From assembly GCF_001886185.1 (NCBI RefSeq), contig NZ_JXLA01000006.1, forward strand, positions 83,973 to 147,972: a stretch of 64,000 nucleotides of DNA. Reading direction: 5' to 3'. The notes under the pieces are model-generated. The model worked only from the letters and a program-made list of their open reading frames with translations. It was not told the DNA's origin and ran no database searches. The DNA is from Enterococcus raffinosus. GTDB lineage: Bacteria > Bacillota > Bacilli > Lactobacillales > Enterococcaceae. Positions 38,965 to 48,318 of the stretch are shown here, in pieces; position 1 is the first letter of the stretch, and every line of letters begins with the position of its first letter. Made by a program: the position numbers and the translations under genes.

Positions 38965-39150
38965 ATGATTCCATTTCCTAATAAAGTTGAATTTATAAAA
39001 GCAGGATTCAATTTCTCAGATTTTTTTGATGAAATGCTTTTTGATTATTTTGTCGCTAAAGATGGATATATGTTTTTCAATCCATTAGATAATTTTATGT
39101 ATAATAAAGCAAAGATTCGAATTTTTTCAGTAATTATAGAAAAACTGTAG
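38965..39150 (+). CDS. Possible small protein, unknown
   Basis: A 61-codon ORF from ATG 38965 (a TTG at 38938 would add nine residues), rich in Phe, Asp and Asn (FNFSDFFDEMLFDYFVAKDGY). The only ribosome-binding sequence is a weak GGGTGA. The AT content is higher than in neighbouring genes. It may be a real small gene, a remnant or chance. Around it, 38776-38964 and 39151-39280 hold no other feature that I can support. Confidence 0.3.
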   Translation: MIPFPNKVEFIKAGFNFSDFFDEMLFDYFVAKDGYMFFNPLDNFMYNKAKIRIFSVIIEKL

Positions 39151-39280
39151 TGATTAAGCAGATTTAAAGCTAGCGATAAAATACAAATATATAGAGTCCA
39201 AAATCACTGAATCCAACAAAATTTAAAACTAAATTCAATTACACAACTTTGTTTAATGTATATTATGTAAACTAGAATAA

Positions 39281-39316
39281 AAATTTTAAAAGGAGAACTT
39301 TCATTGGTTCTCCTTT
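39281..39316 (-). terminator. Terminator of the ankyrin lipoprotein gene
   Basis: Minus strand: AAAGGAGAAC, loop CAATGAAA, GTTCTCCTTT, then TAAAATTTTT. Confidence 0.72.
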
Positions 39317-39352
39317 GACATTTTCTTCTATTCCTATTGATTCTTCTGAAAG

Positions 39353-40141
39353 TCATTCCTTTAACAGTTTAGAAATTGTTCCGTATCCAAGTTCGTTGGC
39401 ATAATCCTTTGCAGATTTTCCATAGTTATCAGTGATATCGGGATTTGCACCATACTTTAACAATTCTGACACAATATCCTGATAAACTTTTGAACCGTCT
39501 CTTAATGCAACAGCTTCAATTAATGCTGTATACCCATAATTGTTTTGATGATTAATAGTCACGTGTCCATCAGTTAATAGCAATTTTACAGTTTCAAGAT
39601 GACCTTTTTCAGCTGCTGGTATCAGCGCGTTTCCGCCAAAACGATTCACTATTGATTGATCAGGCTCGCTATGAGACAACATATACGCTAAAATTTCAGT
39701 TCTGCCTTCTGCGCCTGCGTATAAATATGGACTGTCTGCAATGTTATCCTGTATGTTCACATTTGCTCCAGCATCAATTAGTTTTTTCGCCAACTCAATT
39801 TGATTATTATGAACAGCTATCAACAATGGAGTTTCGCCTTTTTCGTTTAATTCATCAATGGGATATGTTTTTGTTTCCAAAATTTCTGCTACTTTTTCTG
39901 AATCATTGCTTGAAACGGCTTTGAGCAAACTTCCCGAGTCGTAACTCATCGATTTGTCCTCCTCCGACTGTGAAGTTTCTGACTTAGTAGATTGGCTATT
40001 TTTTTCTGAAGTTTCAGATATTTTTGCTGCTTTTTCTACTGTGTCATTTGATGTCATGACAGTTCCTTTTTCATTTGAAAATATTTGACAGCCACTTAGA
40101 ATGAAAAGAAAAACCATTGGAACAATAATTTTTTTCATCAA
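39353..40141 (-). CDS. Ankyrin-repeat lipoprotein
   Basis: 262 residues. A signal peptide ends in the lipobox LSGC (Cys about residue 18), so the protein should be lipid-anchored on the outer face of the membrane. A Ser/Glu/Thr-rich linker (about 25-65) precedes four or five ankyrin repeats from residue 70 (NEKGETPLLIAVHNNQIELAKKLIDAGANVNIQ; GYTALIEAVALRDG). Ankyrin repeats mediate protein binding; the partner is unknown. It is monocistronic. Confidence 0.85.
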   Translation of the reverse strand: MMKKIIVPMVFLFILSGCQIFSNEKGTVMTSNDTVEKAAKISETSEKNSQSTKSETSQSEEDKSMSYDSGSLLKAVSSNDSEKVAEILETKTYPIDELNEKGETPLLIAVHNNQIELAKKLIDAGANVNIQDNIADSPYLYAGAEGRTEILAYMLSHSEPDQSIVNRFGGNALIPAAEKGHLETVKLLLTDGHVTINHQNNYGYTALIEAVALRDGSKVYQDIVSELLKYGANPDITDNYGKSAKDYANELGYGTISKLLKE

Positions 40142-40173
40142 TCTCTTCCCTTCATTACGATTCGCCGCTTTAT

Positions 40174-40563
40174 CTATAATTCTCCCGTTAAAAATTGAGC
40201 ACGACCGAACCCAAAACTCCAGTCTTCATCAGTATTCACAGTTAGATTAATCATTACATCTTCTGATTGAATACCAAGTTTATCTCCTAATTCCTTTACT
40301 AGAAGAAAATAGAAGTTTTTCTTTTCTTCGGTTGTACGCGGTCTTGTTATTAAACTGAAGACGATCACCTGATCCGTTCGATCAAATCCTAGACCGGTAT
40401 CTAAAAGCTGCATTTCAAATGCTTCGTGCTGAGTAACAATCTGATAACGATCCCCCTGTGGTGCATGAAAAGCCTTTAACATGACTTGGTAAGAAATATC
40501 CAAAATTTCCTTGATCTCACTCTGACTTCGTCCCTTAATCAAATCGATTTTCATTAATGGCAT
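40174..40563 (-). CDS. Tautomerase family protein
   Basis: 129 residues beginning MPLMKIDLIKGRSQSEIKEILD, with the N-terminal Pro (after Met removal) that is the catalytic base in the 4-oxalocrotonate tautomerase superfamily. The longer fold and DRYQIVTQHE...TRTTEEKKNF pattern fit the Tautomerase_2 type. The physiological substrate is unknown. It lies 32 bases upstream of the lipoprotein gene and could be co-transcribed with it. Confidence 0.82.
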   Translation of the reverse strand: MPLMKIDLIKGRSQSEIKEILDISYQVMLKAFHAPQGDRYQIVTQHEAFEMQLLDTGLGFDRTDQVIVFSLITRPRTTEEKKNFYFLLVKELGDKLGIQSEDVMINLTVNTDEDWSFGFGRAQFLTGEL

Positions 40564-40683
40564 ACCTCATCCCCCTTTTATTTCTGCATAGTATACCATC
40601 TTAGAGTCAAATCGGCCGCTTCAAGAACTCAAGGTATAAAACAAATCAATTCTCACAATTCTTCAGTTTATTAAGAATTATTT

Positions 40684-40712
40684 ATATTCCGATTAAAATA
40701 TATTCGGAATAT
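40684..40712. repeat. 9-bp inverted repeat upstream of ltaS
   Basis: ATATTCCGA (40684-40692) and TCGGAATAT (40704-40712), exact complements 11 bases apart, about 30 bases upstream of the ltaS -35 box. Candidate operator. Confidence 0.4.
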
Positions 40713-40743
40713 TGATATATCAGTATTTTGGACATTATTCAGT

Positions 40744-40772
40744 TTGACCTCTACCTTAAAAACCGATAAACT
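40744..40772 (+). promoter_or_regulatory. Promoter of ltaS
   Basis: TTGACC (40744-40749) and TAAACT (40767-40772) with a 17-base spacer; the start codon is 40 bases after the -10 box. Confidence 0.68.
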
Positions 40773-40811
40773 ATTTAGGTATATGGAAAATAAAAACTAA
40801 GGAGCATGAAA

Positions 40812-42911
40812 ATGTCTCATTTAAAAAAATATAATGATTTTATCAAAACAAGAATTGGTTTCTTCAGTTTGTTACTAGTTTTGCTATGGCTGAAAAACAT
40901 GTTCGCTTATGTCGTCGATTTTCATTTGGGCATTCAAAATCCGATGCAATTGTTCATCTTAATCATTAATCCTTTAAGTGTTTCGATGTTGCTACTAAGC
41001 ATTGGCCTATTTATCAAACGTTCAAAAGTTGCTTATGGTACATTGTTTATCATCTACGCCTTATTGACGATCTGGCTTTTTTCAAACGCTGTTTATTACC
41101 GTGAGTTTACAGATTTTATTACCATCAACACAATGCTTGGTGCTGGTCAAGTGTCTACGGGTTTAGGTGAAAGTGCTGTTCGTTTATTTCGCTGGTATGA
41201 TATTTTTTATGTGCTAGATCTATTCGTGCTGCCGACGCTATTATTTAAGAAAAAGATTCCAATTGCTGAAACGTTTCCTCGTTTTCGACAAGCGGCTGCC
41301 CTTTCTGCTCTTTCACTTCTGATTGGTAGCGGAAATATTTTCTTGGCTGAAATTGACCGTTCCGGCTTATTGAGTCGTCAGTTTTCTCGCGAGTATTTGG
41401 TGAAATATTTAGGTGTGAATGCTTTTACGTTATATGACAGCTATCAAACCTATCAAAACAACCAAATCCGAGCAGAAGCAAGTCCGAATGATTTAAAAGA
41501 GGTCGAGAGCTACGTCAAAGATCATTATGCCGCACCCAATGATTCGATGTTTGGGATCGCTAAAGGAAAAAATGTTGTCTATATTCATTTAGAAAGCTTT
41601 CAACAGTTTTTGATCGATTATCAATTGACTGATGAGAACGGTGTAAACCATACAGTGACACCTTTTTTAAATAGCTTATATCATGGGGAAAGCACCTACA
41701 GCTTCGATAACTTTTTCCATCAAGTGAAGGCAGGAAAAACGTCTGATGCTGAGACACTGATGGAGAACTCACTGTTTGGTTTGAATCAAGGAGCACTGTT
41801 TACACAAATGGGTGACAAAAATACCTTTGAAGCAGCACCGAATATTTTGAAGCAAAAAGCAGATTATACTTCAGCCGTTTTTCATGGTCACTCAGCTTCA
41901 TTCTGGAATCGTGATAAAACCTATAAGCATTTAGGCTTCGAATATTTCTTTGATTCTTCCTACTATGACATTAACGACGATAACTCGTTCCAATATGGGA
42001 TGCATGATAAGCCTTTCTTGAGTCAATCGGTTCAATACTTGGAGCATTTGCAACAACCGTTTTATGCGAAATTCATTACCGTGTCCAACCATTATCCTTA
42101 TTCTCGTTTTAAAAATGAAGAAGATGGTTTCCCATTGGCAAACACGAAGGATGAAACAATTAATGGCTATTTTGCTACAGCAAACTATTTAGATACCGCG
42201 TTGAAAGAATTTTTTGATTACATGAAAGCCAGCGGACTTTATGATAACTCGATTTTTGTACTATATGGTGATCACTATGGAATTTCCAATACGCGGAATA
42301 AAGAATTAGCTCCATTATTAGGGAAAGAATCGGACACTTGGACAGATTATGACAACGCGCAATTACAGCGTGTTCCATTTATGATCCATGTACCTGGGGC
42401 AACGAATGGCGGAATCAATCATACGTATGGTGGTCAGGTCGACGCGCTCCCTACTCTACTACATTTGCTGGGAATTGATTCAAAGAAATATTTACAGCTT
42501 GGGCAAGACCTATTTTCTCCTGATCACAAGCAAGTTGTTGCATTTAGAGATGGTGACTTTGTAACACCCCAATATACTTTCTATGGCGGAAAAATGTACG
42601 ATAATCAGACGGCTCAAGTTATCAGTGAGCCTACACCTGAGCAGGAACAATTCTTTGTTGAATTGAATCAAGAGGTCGATCAGCAATTGATCACCTCGGA
42701 TAAAATCACTAATGGAGACCTGTTAAGGTATTATCAAGATAGCGGCTTAGATTCTATCAATCCAGACTCATTTGACTATCGAGATCAATTGGCTCGTTTG
42801 GAAGAAATTGAACGACAAAAAGGGGCGCAATCCTCGAGCCTGTATAGTGAGAACAATCAAAAATCAACCGTCGGACTATACAAGACAAAAACATTTCAGC
42901 AATATGAATAA
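40812..42911 (+). CDS. ltaS: Lipoteichoic acid synthase family protein
   Basis: Polymerises glycerol phosphate from phosphatidylglycerol on the outer leaflet. Five membrane segments (within residues 10-195) precede an extracellular sulfatase-like domain: IHLESFQQFL near 256, the nucleophile Thr in KAGKTSDAETL near 304, FHGHSASFWNRD, and the metal-binding YGDHYG near 483. The ATG at 40812 is seven bases after AAGGAG; an ATG at 40806 is too close. At 699 residues it is longer than the 650 typical of LtaS because of a C-terminal tail. Enterococci often carry two such enzymes; which this is cannot be told. Confidence 0.88.
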   Translation: MSHLKKYNDFIKTRIGFFSLLLVLLWLKNMFAYVVDFHLGIQNPMQLFILIINPLSVSMLLLSIGLFIKRSKVAYGTLFIIYALLTIWLFSNAVYYREFTDFITINTMLGAGQVSTGLGESAVRLFRWYDIFYVLDLFVLPTLLFKKKIPIAETFPRFRQAAALSALSLLIGSGNIFLAEIDRSGLLSRQFSREYLVKYLGVNAFTLYDSYQTYQNNQIRAEASPNDLKEVESYVKDHYAAPNDSMFGIAKGKNVVYIHLESFQQFLIDYQLTDENGVNHTVTPFLNSLYHGESTYSFDNFFHQVKAGKTSDAETLMENSLFGLNQGALFTQMGDKNTFEAAPNILKQKADYTSAVFHGHSASFWNRDKTYKHLGFEYFFDSSYYDINDDNSFQYGMHDKPFLSQSVQYLEHLQQPFYAKFITVSNHYPYSRFKNEEDGFPLANTKDETINGYFATANYLDTALKEFFDYMKASGLYDNSIFVLYGDHYGISNTRNKELAPLLGKESDTWTDYDNAQLQRVPFMIHVPGATNGGINHTYGGQVDALPTLLHLLGIDSKKYLQLGQDLFSPDHKQVVAFRDGDFVTPQYTFYGGKMYDNQTAQVISEPTPEQEQFFVELNQEVDQQLITSDKITNGDLLRYYQDSGLDSINPDSFDYRDQLARLEEIERQKGAQSSSLYSENNQKSTVGLYKTKTFQQYE

Positions 42912-42913
42912 GT

Positions 42914-42950
42914 AAAAGCTGCTCCAGTTTTAAAACTGGAGCAGCTTTTT
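42914..42950. terminator. Bidirectional terminator between ltaS and the mutS2-like gene
   Basis: AAAAGCTGCTCCAGTTTT and its complement AACTGGAGCAGCTTTTT, nearly perfect. Confidence 0.9.
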
Positions 42951-44835
42951 ACTCTTGTCTTCTTTGCAAAGCCTCTTTTCGCAATTTGCGTTGTGCTTTC
43001 TTTGAGCCACGATCAATATCACGTCGTTCTTTTCGAGTATGAAAATCCTCGAATAAATTTTCTAGCTCATAATCGGCCGGATAAAGCTCTGTTGCACGAA
43101 ATTCAAGTTTCATTCTACGTTTTGGCACCTCAATGAACGTATTGTCTAGAAAGACCTTCACATTTTCAGTAAATGGAATTTCTTGATAAACTAATGCGGC
43201 TTTTTGTTGTTCTAATAAGAAGACCTTATCGCCTTTATAATAGGACATCTCATCAGCTGCAGTTGGTTGTTTCTTCGTTTTCGTTTTGAAAGATTTCTTT
43301 TCAAGGTCATAACTTCGATCGTTAAAATAGTTTTGTGCTTTAGTAATAATCTGCTCGGAGATCGCCATTTTTTTGGCGATCCACAGTGCGTTACTTTCAC
43401 CAGTCTGACCGATCAGCAAGCGATACTTAGGCGTTAAGTGCTCAGCATCAAAATCCATTGCCGCTGTAATGAAATCCGGATGCTGCTCAGCAAACCGTTT
43501 GATTTCACCGTAATGTGTTGTAGTGATTAGAATACTGCCTTTTTGATAGAACTCCTCCATAATGGCAATAGCTAGGGCTGCGCCTTCATTTGGTTCCGTC
43601 CCACTGCCTAATTCGTCCAATAAAATCAAGCTGTTTTTATGCGTCTTTCGAAGGATTTCAGAAATATTCTGCATGTGTCCTGAGAAAGTACTAAGTGCAT
43701 TTTCGATACTTTGCGCGTCACCGATGTCAACAAAGATCTGATCAAAAATAGCGATCTCTGTTCCCTCTTTTGCAGGAATCTGCAGGCCGATCATAGTCAT
43801 TAAACTCATCAGGGCGACTGTTTTTAATACAACAGTCTTACCACCGGCATTCGGACCAGTAATCGTTAACCCGCGATAATCTTCACCAATTGTCAAATCT
43901 AATGGTACCGCATTGTTAATTAATGGATGCGTTGCGGAGACAAGATGAATATAGCCATCTGAATTTATCTCCGGTGTGATTCCTTTTAATTCTCGACTAA
44001 ATTTTCCGCGAGCAAAAATATGATCGAACTCAGCGATAATTTCAATATTTTGTTGAATTAGTGGTAAGGCTTCTGCTAATAGACCGGTCAATGTTGCTAA
44101 TATTTGATAGACTTCTGCTTCTTCGATCATCTTATGGTACACCAATTGTTCATTCCATCGACTTACATTACTGGGCTCAATATATGCTGTCGTCCCTTTG
44201 CTGGAAAGCTCGATAATCGTTCCTTTTACTTGCTTCTTATAAGCTGATTTAATGGGTACTGTAAAAACATCGTTGCGTTTTGTAATAATTGCTTCTTGCA
44301 ATTTTTCCTTGTTTTGTCGAATAAATTTTTTCAATAGCTCTTGAATCTTATCTTGTGTTTCCGCGATGTCTCGCCGTGCACGGCGAAGCTCACGGCTAGC
44401 GTCATCAATAATCCGCCCATTACGAATAACTTGGTAGATTTCTTCTTCAATTTCATTGAAGTCATTCAGCCCTTGTCCATACCGATTCAACAAAGGTGCC
44501 ACCGTTTGATTTTTTTCAAAGAATTGGCGAATTAAGCGTAAGCTACGTAAAAAATCTGCGCACTCTAAAAGTTCTTGTGGCGTTAGAACAAATCCTTTTT
44601 CAAGCTGATTCGTAATATGTTCAATGCTCTGAAGCCCCATAAAAGGCACGTGAAGACTACTGTCAAGCAATTTTTTTGCTTCGGTTGTCTCAGTTAACCT
44701 TTTTTCTACAACAGAAAGTTTTGAATGAGGTTGTGTATTTTCTATTCTTTTTTTCCCAAAGCTGCTAATAGCATAACTACTTAGTTGTACTTTAATTTCG
44801 TTAAATTGTGTTTTTTCAAATGTTTCGTTATTCAT
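42949..44835 (-). CDS. MutS2-like ATPase lacking the Smr domain
   Basis: 628 residues. The MutS core and clamp regions are followed by the ATPase with Walker A GPNAGGKTVVLK near 334, LILLDELGSGTEPNEGAALA and TTTHYGE. Bona fide MutS2 is about 780-790 residues with a C-terminal Smr nuclease; here the protein stops after a basic tail (GSKKAQRKLRKEALQRRQE) with no Smr motif. It is therefore a MutS2 paralogue, perhaps acting on ribosome collisions or branched DNA without cutting. GAAAGGAAG precedes the ATG. Confidence 0.85.
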   Translation of the reverse strand: MNNETFEKTQFNEIKVQLSSYAISSFGKKRIENTQPHSKLSVVEKRLTETTEAKKLLDSSLHVPFMGLQSIEHITNQLEKGFVLTPQELLECADFLRSLRLIRQFFEKNQTVAPLLNRYGQGLNDFNEIEEEIYQVIRNGRIIDDASRELRRARRDIAETQDKIQELLKKFIRQNKEKLQEAIITKRNDVFTVPIKSAYKKQVKGTIIELSSKGTTAYIEPSNVSRWNEQLVYHKMIEEAEVYQILATLTGLLAEALPLIQQNIEIIAEFDHIFARGKFSRELKGITPEINSDGYIHLVSATHPLINNAVPLDLTIGEDYRGLTITGPNAGGKTVVLKTVALMSLMTMIGLQIPAKEGTEIAIFDQIFVDIGDAQSIENALSTFSGHMQNISEILRKTHKNSLILLDELGSGTEPNEGAALAIAIMEEFYQKGSILITTTHYGEIKRFAEQHPDFITAAMDFDAEHLTPKYRLLIGQTGESNALWIAKKMAISEQIITKAQNYFNDRSYDLEKKSFKTKTKKQPTAADEMSYYKGDKVFLLEQQKAALVYQEIPFTENVKVFLDNTFIEVPKRRMKLEFRATELYPADYELENLFEDFHTRKERRDIDRGSKKAQRKLRKEALQRRQE

Positions 44836-44949
44836 GGTCTCTTCCTTTCAATCTGAAAAGATCCCTATCGAGGCCGGAGGAAAACTTAACAAGTAATGGT
44901 TACTCATGATTTATATTGTTTGCACAGTCGTAAAAAATACGCAGCGCAC

Positions 44950-44981
44950 AAAAAAGCTGTGAAGATTCCTCTTCACAGCTT
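44950..44981 (-). terminator. Terminator of the candidate RNA / asnB transcript
   Basis: Minus strand: AAGCTGTGAAG, loop AGGAAT, CTTCACAGCTT, followed by TTTT. Confidence 0.85.
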
Positions 44982-45126
44982 GAACTCTAAATTCATCAGC
45001 TTTGATAGGCATCTAATTTGGCATGCGAAATAAACCTGCATAAACAGTTCTTTTTCGCTATCAAGTTACTCCAAATTAAATAACTACACTCACCAAGACA
45101 CCTCATAAATTTTGTTAAGTTTTCTT
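44950..45126 (-). ncRNA. Candidate pseudoknotted RNA between asnB and the mutS2-like gene
   Basis: Read on the minus strand, TAATTTGG (45078-45071) pairs with CCAAATTA (45021-45014) while TTGATAG (45064-45058) pairs with CTATCAA (45008-45002), in interleaved order. This makes an H-type pseudoknot with 6-base connecting loops, and an inner hairpin GCGAAA/TTTCGC (45058-45053 with 45030-45025) inserted. A promoter lies just upstream and a strong terminator ends it, giving a transcript of about 175 nt. It could be a riboswitch-like leader with a terminator for the mutS2-like gene, or a free small RNA. No known class was recognised. Confidence 0.5.
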
Positions 45127-45132
45127 ATTAAA

Positions 45133-45161
45133 AGAATAACGTGTCAATGAACATTTGTCAA
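45133..45161 (-). promoter_or_regulatory. Promoter for the candidate RNA
   Basis: Minus strand: TTGACA (45161-45156), 17-base spacer, TATTCT (45138-45133). It lies just after the asnB stop, so the RNA need not depend on asnB transcription. Confidence 0.6.
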
Positions 45162-45175
45162 ATCCGATAAATACT

Positions 45176-47056
45176 TTATGCGATTTCAGCAGGTACTGGT
45201 TTTACCCCATCATTAATAAAATACACTTGGTACCAAGTTAAGAAAGTATAAATCGTCCAGATCTTGCGACGACCATCCACTGTTCCAGCAAAATTATCGT
45301 CAAGTAATTTTACGATCTTTTCTTGATCAAAGAATTCTTTGACAAAATCTTGTGTAAATACGTCGCGAACAAGCTGATAGAACTTCTCTTCTCGCAACCA
45401 GTCTTTGATCGGAACTGGGAAGCCTAATTTTTCACGATTGTACCATTCTTCTGGCAAATGACGAGCGGCTGCTTGTCGAAATGCAAACTTTGTATTTTCG
45501 GCATTAATCAGATATTTTGTTGGTACAATTTCAGAGACTTTCATCATTTCTTTATCTAATAGCGGTACACGAACTTCCAATGAATTGGCCATCGCCAATT
45601 TATCAGCCTTCAATAAAATATCTTTTGGCATCCATTGGTGCATATCCAAATATTGCATTTTTTTGATTTCAGACATGTCTTGAACTTTTTCATAATGAAC
45701 ATCCACAATTTCTTTAATGGATGGGCTCTGTTTATATTCAGGCTGTAGATAATCCACTGCTTCGTCTTCTTCAAAGACTTTCGCTTGCCCAATAAAGAAT
45801 TCTTCAGCTGGCGCAAGTGAAGTGTACAAGTGCAAAGCACCCTTGAATGTTTTTCCTTTTAACCCTTTAGCAATAGAATAGCGCATATTTTTCGGCAGTT
45901 TTTTCAAGCCTTCAGCAACAACTTTCACTACTTTTGATTTCGTGTTCATACCATACGCTTGATAACCAGCGAATAATTCGTCGGCACCTTCCCCGCTCAA
46001 CGCGACACGCACATCACGACTAGCAAGCTCTGTTAAGAAATATAATGGAACACATGAAGGGTTAGAATCCGGTTCATCCAAATGATACTGAATTAATGGG
46101 AAATATTCGAAGGCCTCGTCTCCAGTTACTACACGAGAAGTATTGTTAAGATCGATTAAATCGGCTAATTTCTTCGCTTCAATAGATTCATTGTAAGACT
46201 TATCACCAAAACCAATAGAATATGAATGTTCTGGACGTAATACAGCCGTTACGTAGCTTGAGTCGACACCAGAAGATAAGAAGGAACCAACCTCAACATC
46301 TGCGATCCGGTGAGCTTCTACGGATTTCACAACAGTGTCATCAATGAGATCAACGGTTTCTTCCAATGTCATATTCGTTTCCTGTTCTTTCACATCCCAA
46401 TATTGCTGAATGTCTAACTGACCATCTTTATAAGTAAAATAATGCCCTTCTTTGATGCGGTAAACATTTTTAAAAAACGTTTCATCTAATGCTGAATATT
46501 GGAAGGTCATATAAGGTTTTAAGGCTTCTTTATTTAACTCTTTGACAAAATTTGGGTGTTGCAAAAAGCTTTTTATTTCTGAACCGTACATGAAAGTGCC
46601 ATTCATCATTGTGTAATAAAGTGGTTTGATCCCGAAATGATCCCGTGCACCAAACAACTCTTGTTTCTTTGTATCCCATATAACAAAAGCAAACATTCCG
46701 CGGATTTTTTGCAGTAGATCAATCCCATATTCTTCATACCCGTGCAACAACACTTCAGTATCGGCATGAGTTGTAAAAATATGCCCCTTGGCAATCAAAT
46801 CCTCGCGAATACTTTGATAATTATAAATTTCTCCATTAAAGGTAATGATTTTTGTTCCATCTTCGTTTTTGATAGGCTGTGTACCGCCCTCAAGGTCAAT
46901 GATGCTTAATCGACGAAATCCTAAAGCAGCACCTTCGTCGATGAATTGCCCCGCGCTGTTTGGTCCACGGTGAACAATCGTATCCATCATATTTTTAACA
47001 ATTTGTTCTTTTTGCGTTGTATTTGAACGATCAATAAATCCTACAATTCCACACAC
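45176..47056 (-). CDS. asnB: Asparagine synthase (glutamine-hydrolysing)
   Basis: Transfers glutamine amide nitrogen to aspartate with ATP. The protein opens MCGIVGF, so Cys2 becomes the N-terminal nucleophile of the class II amidotransferase domain; the synthetase half contains the PP-loop SSGVDSSYVTAVL near 262. 626 residues is the normal AsnB length. The start codon is GTG, preceded by GAGGG, and there is no alternative because Cys2 must follow the initiator Met. An inverted repeat TCACG-N6-CGTGA sits upstream at 47138-47153. Confidence 0.95.
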   Translation of the reverse strand: MCGIVGFIDRSNTTQKEQIVKNMMDTIVHRGPNSAGQFIDEGAALGFRRLSIIDLEGGTQPIKNEDGTKIITFNGEIYNYQSIREDLIAKGHIFTTHADTEVLLHGYEEYGIDLLQKIRGMFAFVIWDTKKQELFGARDHFGIKPLYYTMMNGTFMYGSEIKSFLQHPNFVKELNKEALKPYMTFQYSALDETFFKNVYRIKEGHYFTYKDGQLDIQQYWDVKEQETNMTLEETVDLIDDTVVKSVEAHRIADVEVGSFLSSGVDSSYVTAVLRPEHSYSIGFGDKSYNESIEAKKLADLIDLNNTSRVVTGDEAFEYFPLIQYHLDEPDSNPSCVPLYFLTELASRDVRVALSGEGADELFAGYQAYGMNTKSKVVKVVAEGLKKLPKNMRYSIAKGLKGKTFKGALHLYTSLAPAEEFFIGQAKVFEEDEAVDYLQPEYKQSPSIKEIVDVHYEKVQDMSEIKKMQYLDMHQWMPKDILLKADKLAMANSLEVRVPLLDKEMMKVSEIVPTKYLINAENTKFAFRQAAARHLPEEWYNREKLGFPVPIKDWLREEKFYQLVRDVFTQDFVKEFFDQEKIVKLLDDNFAGTVDGRRKIWTIYTFLTWYQVYFINDGVKPVPAEIA

Positions 47057-47235
47057 AATCTCTACCCTCTTTCAAACATGGTAAACTGATACTCTTTCAT
47101 ATCAACTTTCAAAGTATATCATAGGATTTAAGGACTTTCACGAACGAACGTGATTTCCTATAAAAAAAGGCAAAAAAATTAATTTTTTCCAAAGAGATTG
47201 TTCCTTATGAATTGTTATCCAATCAATAGAATAGC

Positions 47236-47273
47236 AAAAAGTGTTGCACCAAAATAATATTTGGTGCAACACT
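47236..47273 (-). terminator. Terminator after the 47.3-kb gene
   Basis: Perfect 14-bp hairpin, AGTGTTGCACCAAA with TTTGGTGCAACACT; the T-tract is on the minus strand. It isolates asnB from the upstream gene. Confidence 0.92.
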
Positions 47274-47286
47274 CGTTGTTTCATTC

Positions 47287-48318
47287 TTATTCGTCAGTAA
47301 TTGTTAATGGAACTAAGAATGGATAGCTTCCAAAGAATTCAATCAATGATTTGTTTTTACGATCAGTATTTAGTTTCAAGCTACTAGTCTGTTCTTCAAT
47401 ATTTTGATTAATGGTAACCGTTTGTTTCCCGTCTAAAGCAACTACGTAGCTATTTTCATCTAACTTCTTGAAATCATAATTTTCATTATCCATTGTCGTG
47501 ATAAAGATTTTGTCCAGTACCTCTACCGGAGTTTTATGATGAAGATCCACGGATAAGTCTAATGGTTGACTGTTGTCTAAAAGATTTTCATCGAAGTCAA
47601 AGCCTAAATCTTTCATATGAGCCATCACATCATTCATTTCCCGACTAAACATTGAATTTTGTCCGCTCGTGTAAATATGTTTGTTGTAGCAATCTTTCAG
47701 TAAGGTTAATACTGCATCGTCCAAAATCGTGGCTTTCATCGTCTCAGGATAAACTTCCATCAATTTTATTTTTTCACTGCGGAATTTTCCATCAGAGGTT
47801 GGCATCATAAAACTAAAATTAATTTCATTTGTACTAGTTAATCGATAAGAAAGATTGAAATGCTTGCTCTCCCAAGTCGAAAACTCGTTGGTTGAAAGAT
47901 GCAGATCATGATTTTGTAATGGCTTAATTAATTCGAAGGTGAAATATTCTAAAAGCGCACCTTTGGCAATAGCAGAGGCAGTCATTTCAGCTGTTATAAA
48001 AATCTTCTTAAAGTAATCCAATAAGGTCGGGAAATCAGATTCCATTAATACTTTTCGAAATTTAAGATCAGCAATTTCTTTTTCTGCGTCTGCAATTAAA
48101 TTTAATAAATCTTGATAATTTTCTTCTCGATTATCGTAATAATTTAGAGAAGTTCCACTGACAGGTTTTGATTGAGGAACAGTCTTAAATTCTTCGTTTG
48201 AATCCTCCGCCGATTCATCCGGATGAAGAATTTCTTTTTCGCGGATATTTAAGCCAGGTTCTTCCGAATCGACTAAAGTATCATAGATTTGATTGAATTT
48301 GTTTTTTTCTTCAGTCAT
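47287..48318 (-). CDS. Protein of unknown function, second gene of a pair
   Basis: 343 residues, soluble and acidic. The first 65 residues look disordered (rich in Glu, Ser, Pro); residues 66-100 may form a coiled coil (NREENYQDLLNLIADAEKEIADLKFRKVL); the rest mixes helix and beta patterns, with no catalytic motif that I recognise. Its start overlaps the previous gene's stop by one base (TAATG), so the two are co-translated and likely act together. Confidence 0.72.
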   Translation of the reverse strand: MTEEKNKFNQIYDTLVDSEEPGLNIREKEILHPDESAEDSNEEFKTVPQSKPVSGTSLNYYDNREENYQDLLNLIADAEKEIADLKFRKVLMESDFPTLLDYFKKIFITAEMTASAIAKGALLEYFTFELIKPLQNHDLHLSTNEFSTWESKHFNLSYRLTSTNEINFSFMMPTSDGKFRSEKIKLMEVYPETMKATILDDAVLTLLKDCYNKHIYTSGQNSMFSREMNDVMAHMKDLGFDFDENLLDNSQPLDLSVDLHHKTPVEVLDKIFITTMDNENYDFKKLDENSYVVALDGKQTVTINQNIEEQTSSLKLNTDRKNKSLIEFFGSYPFLVPLTITDE

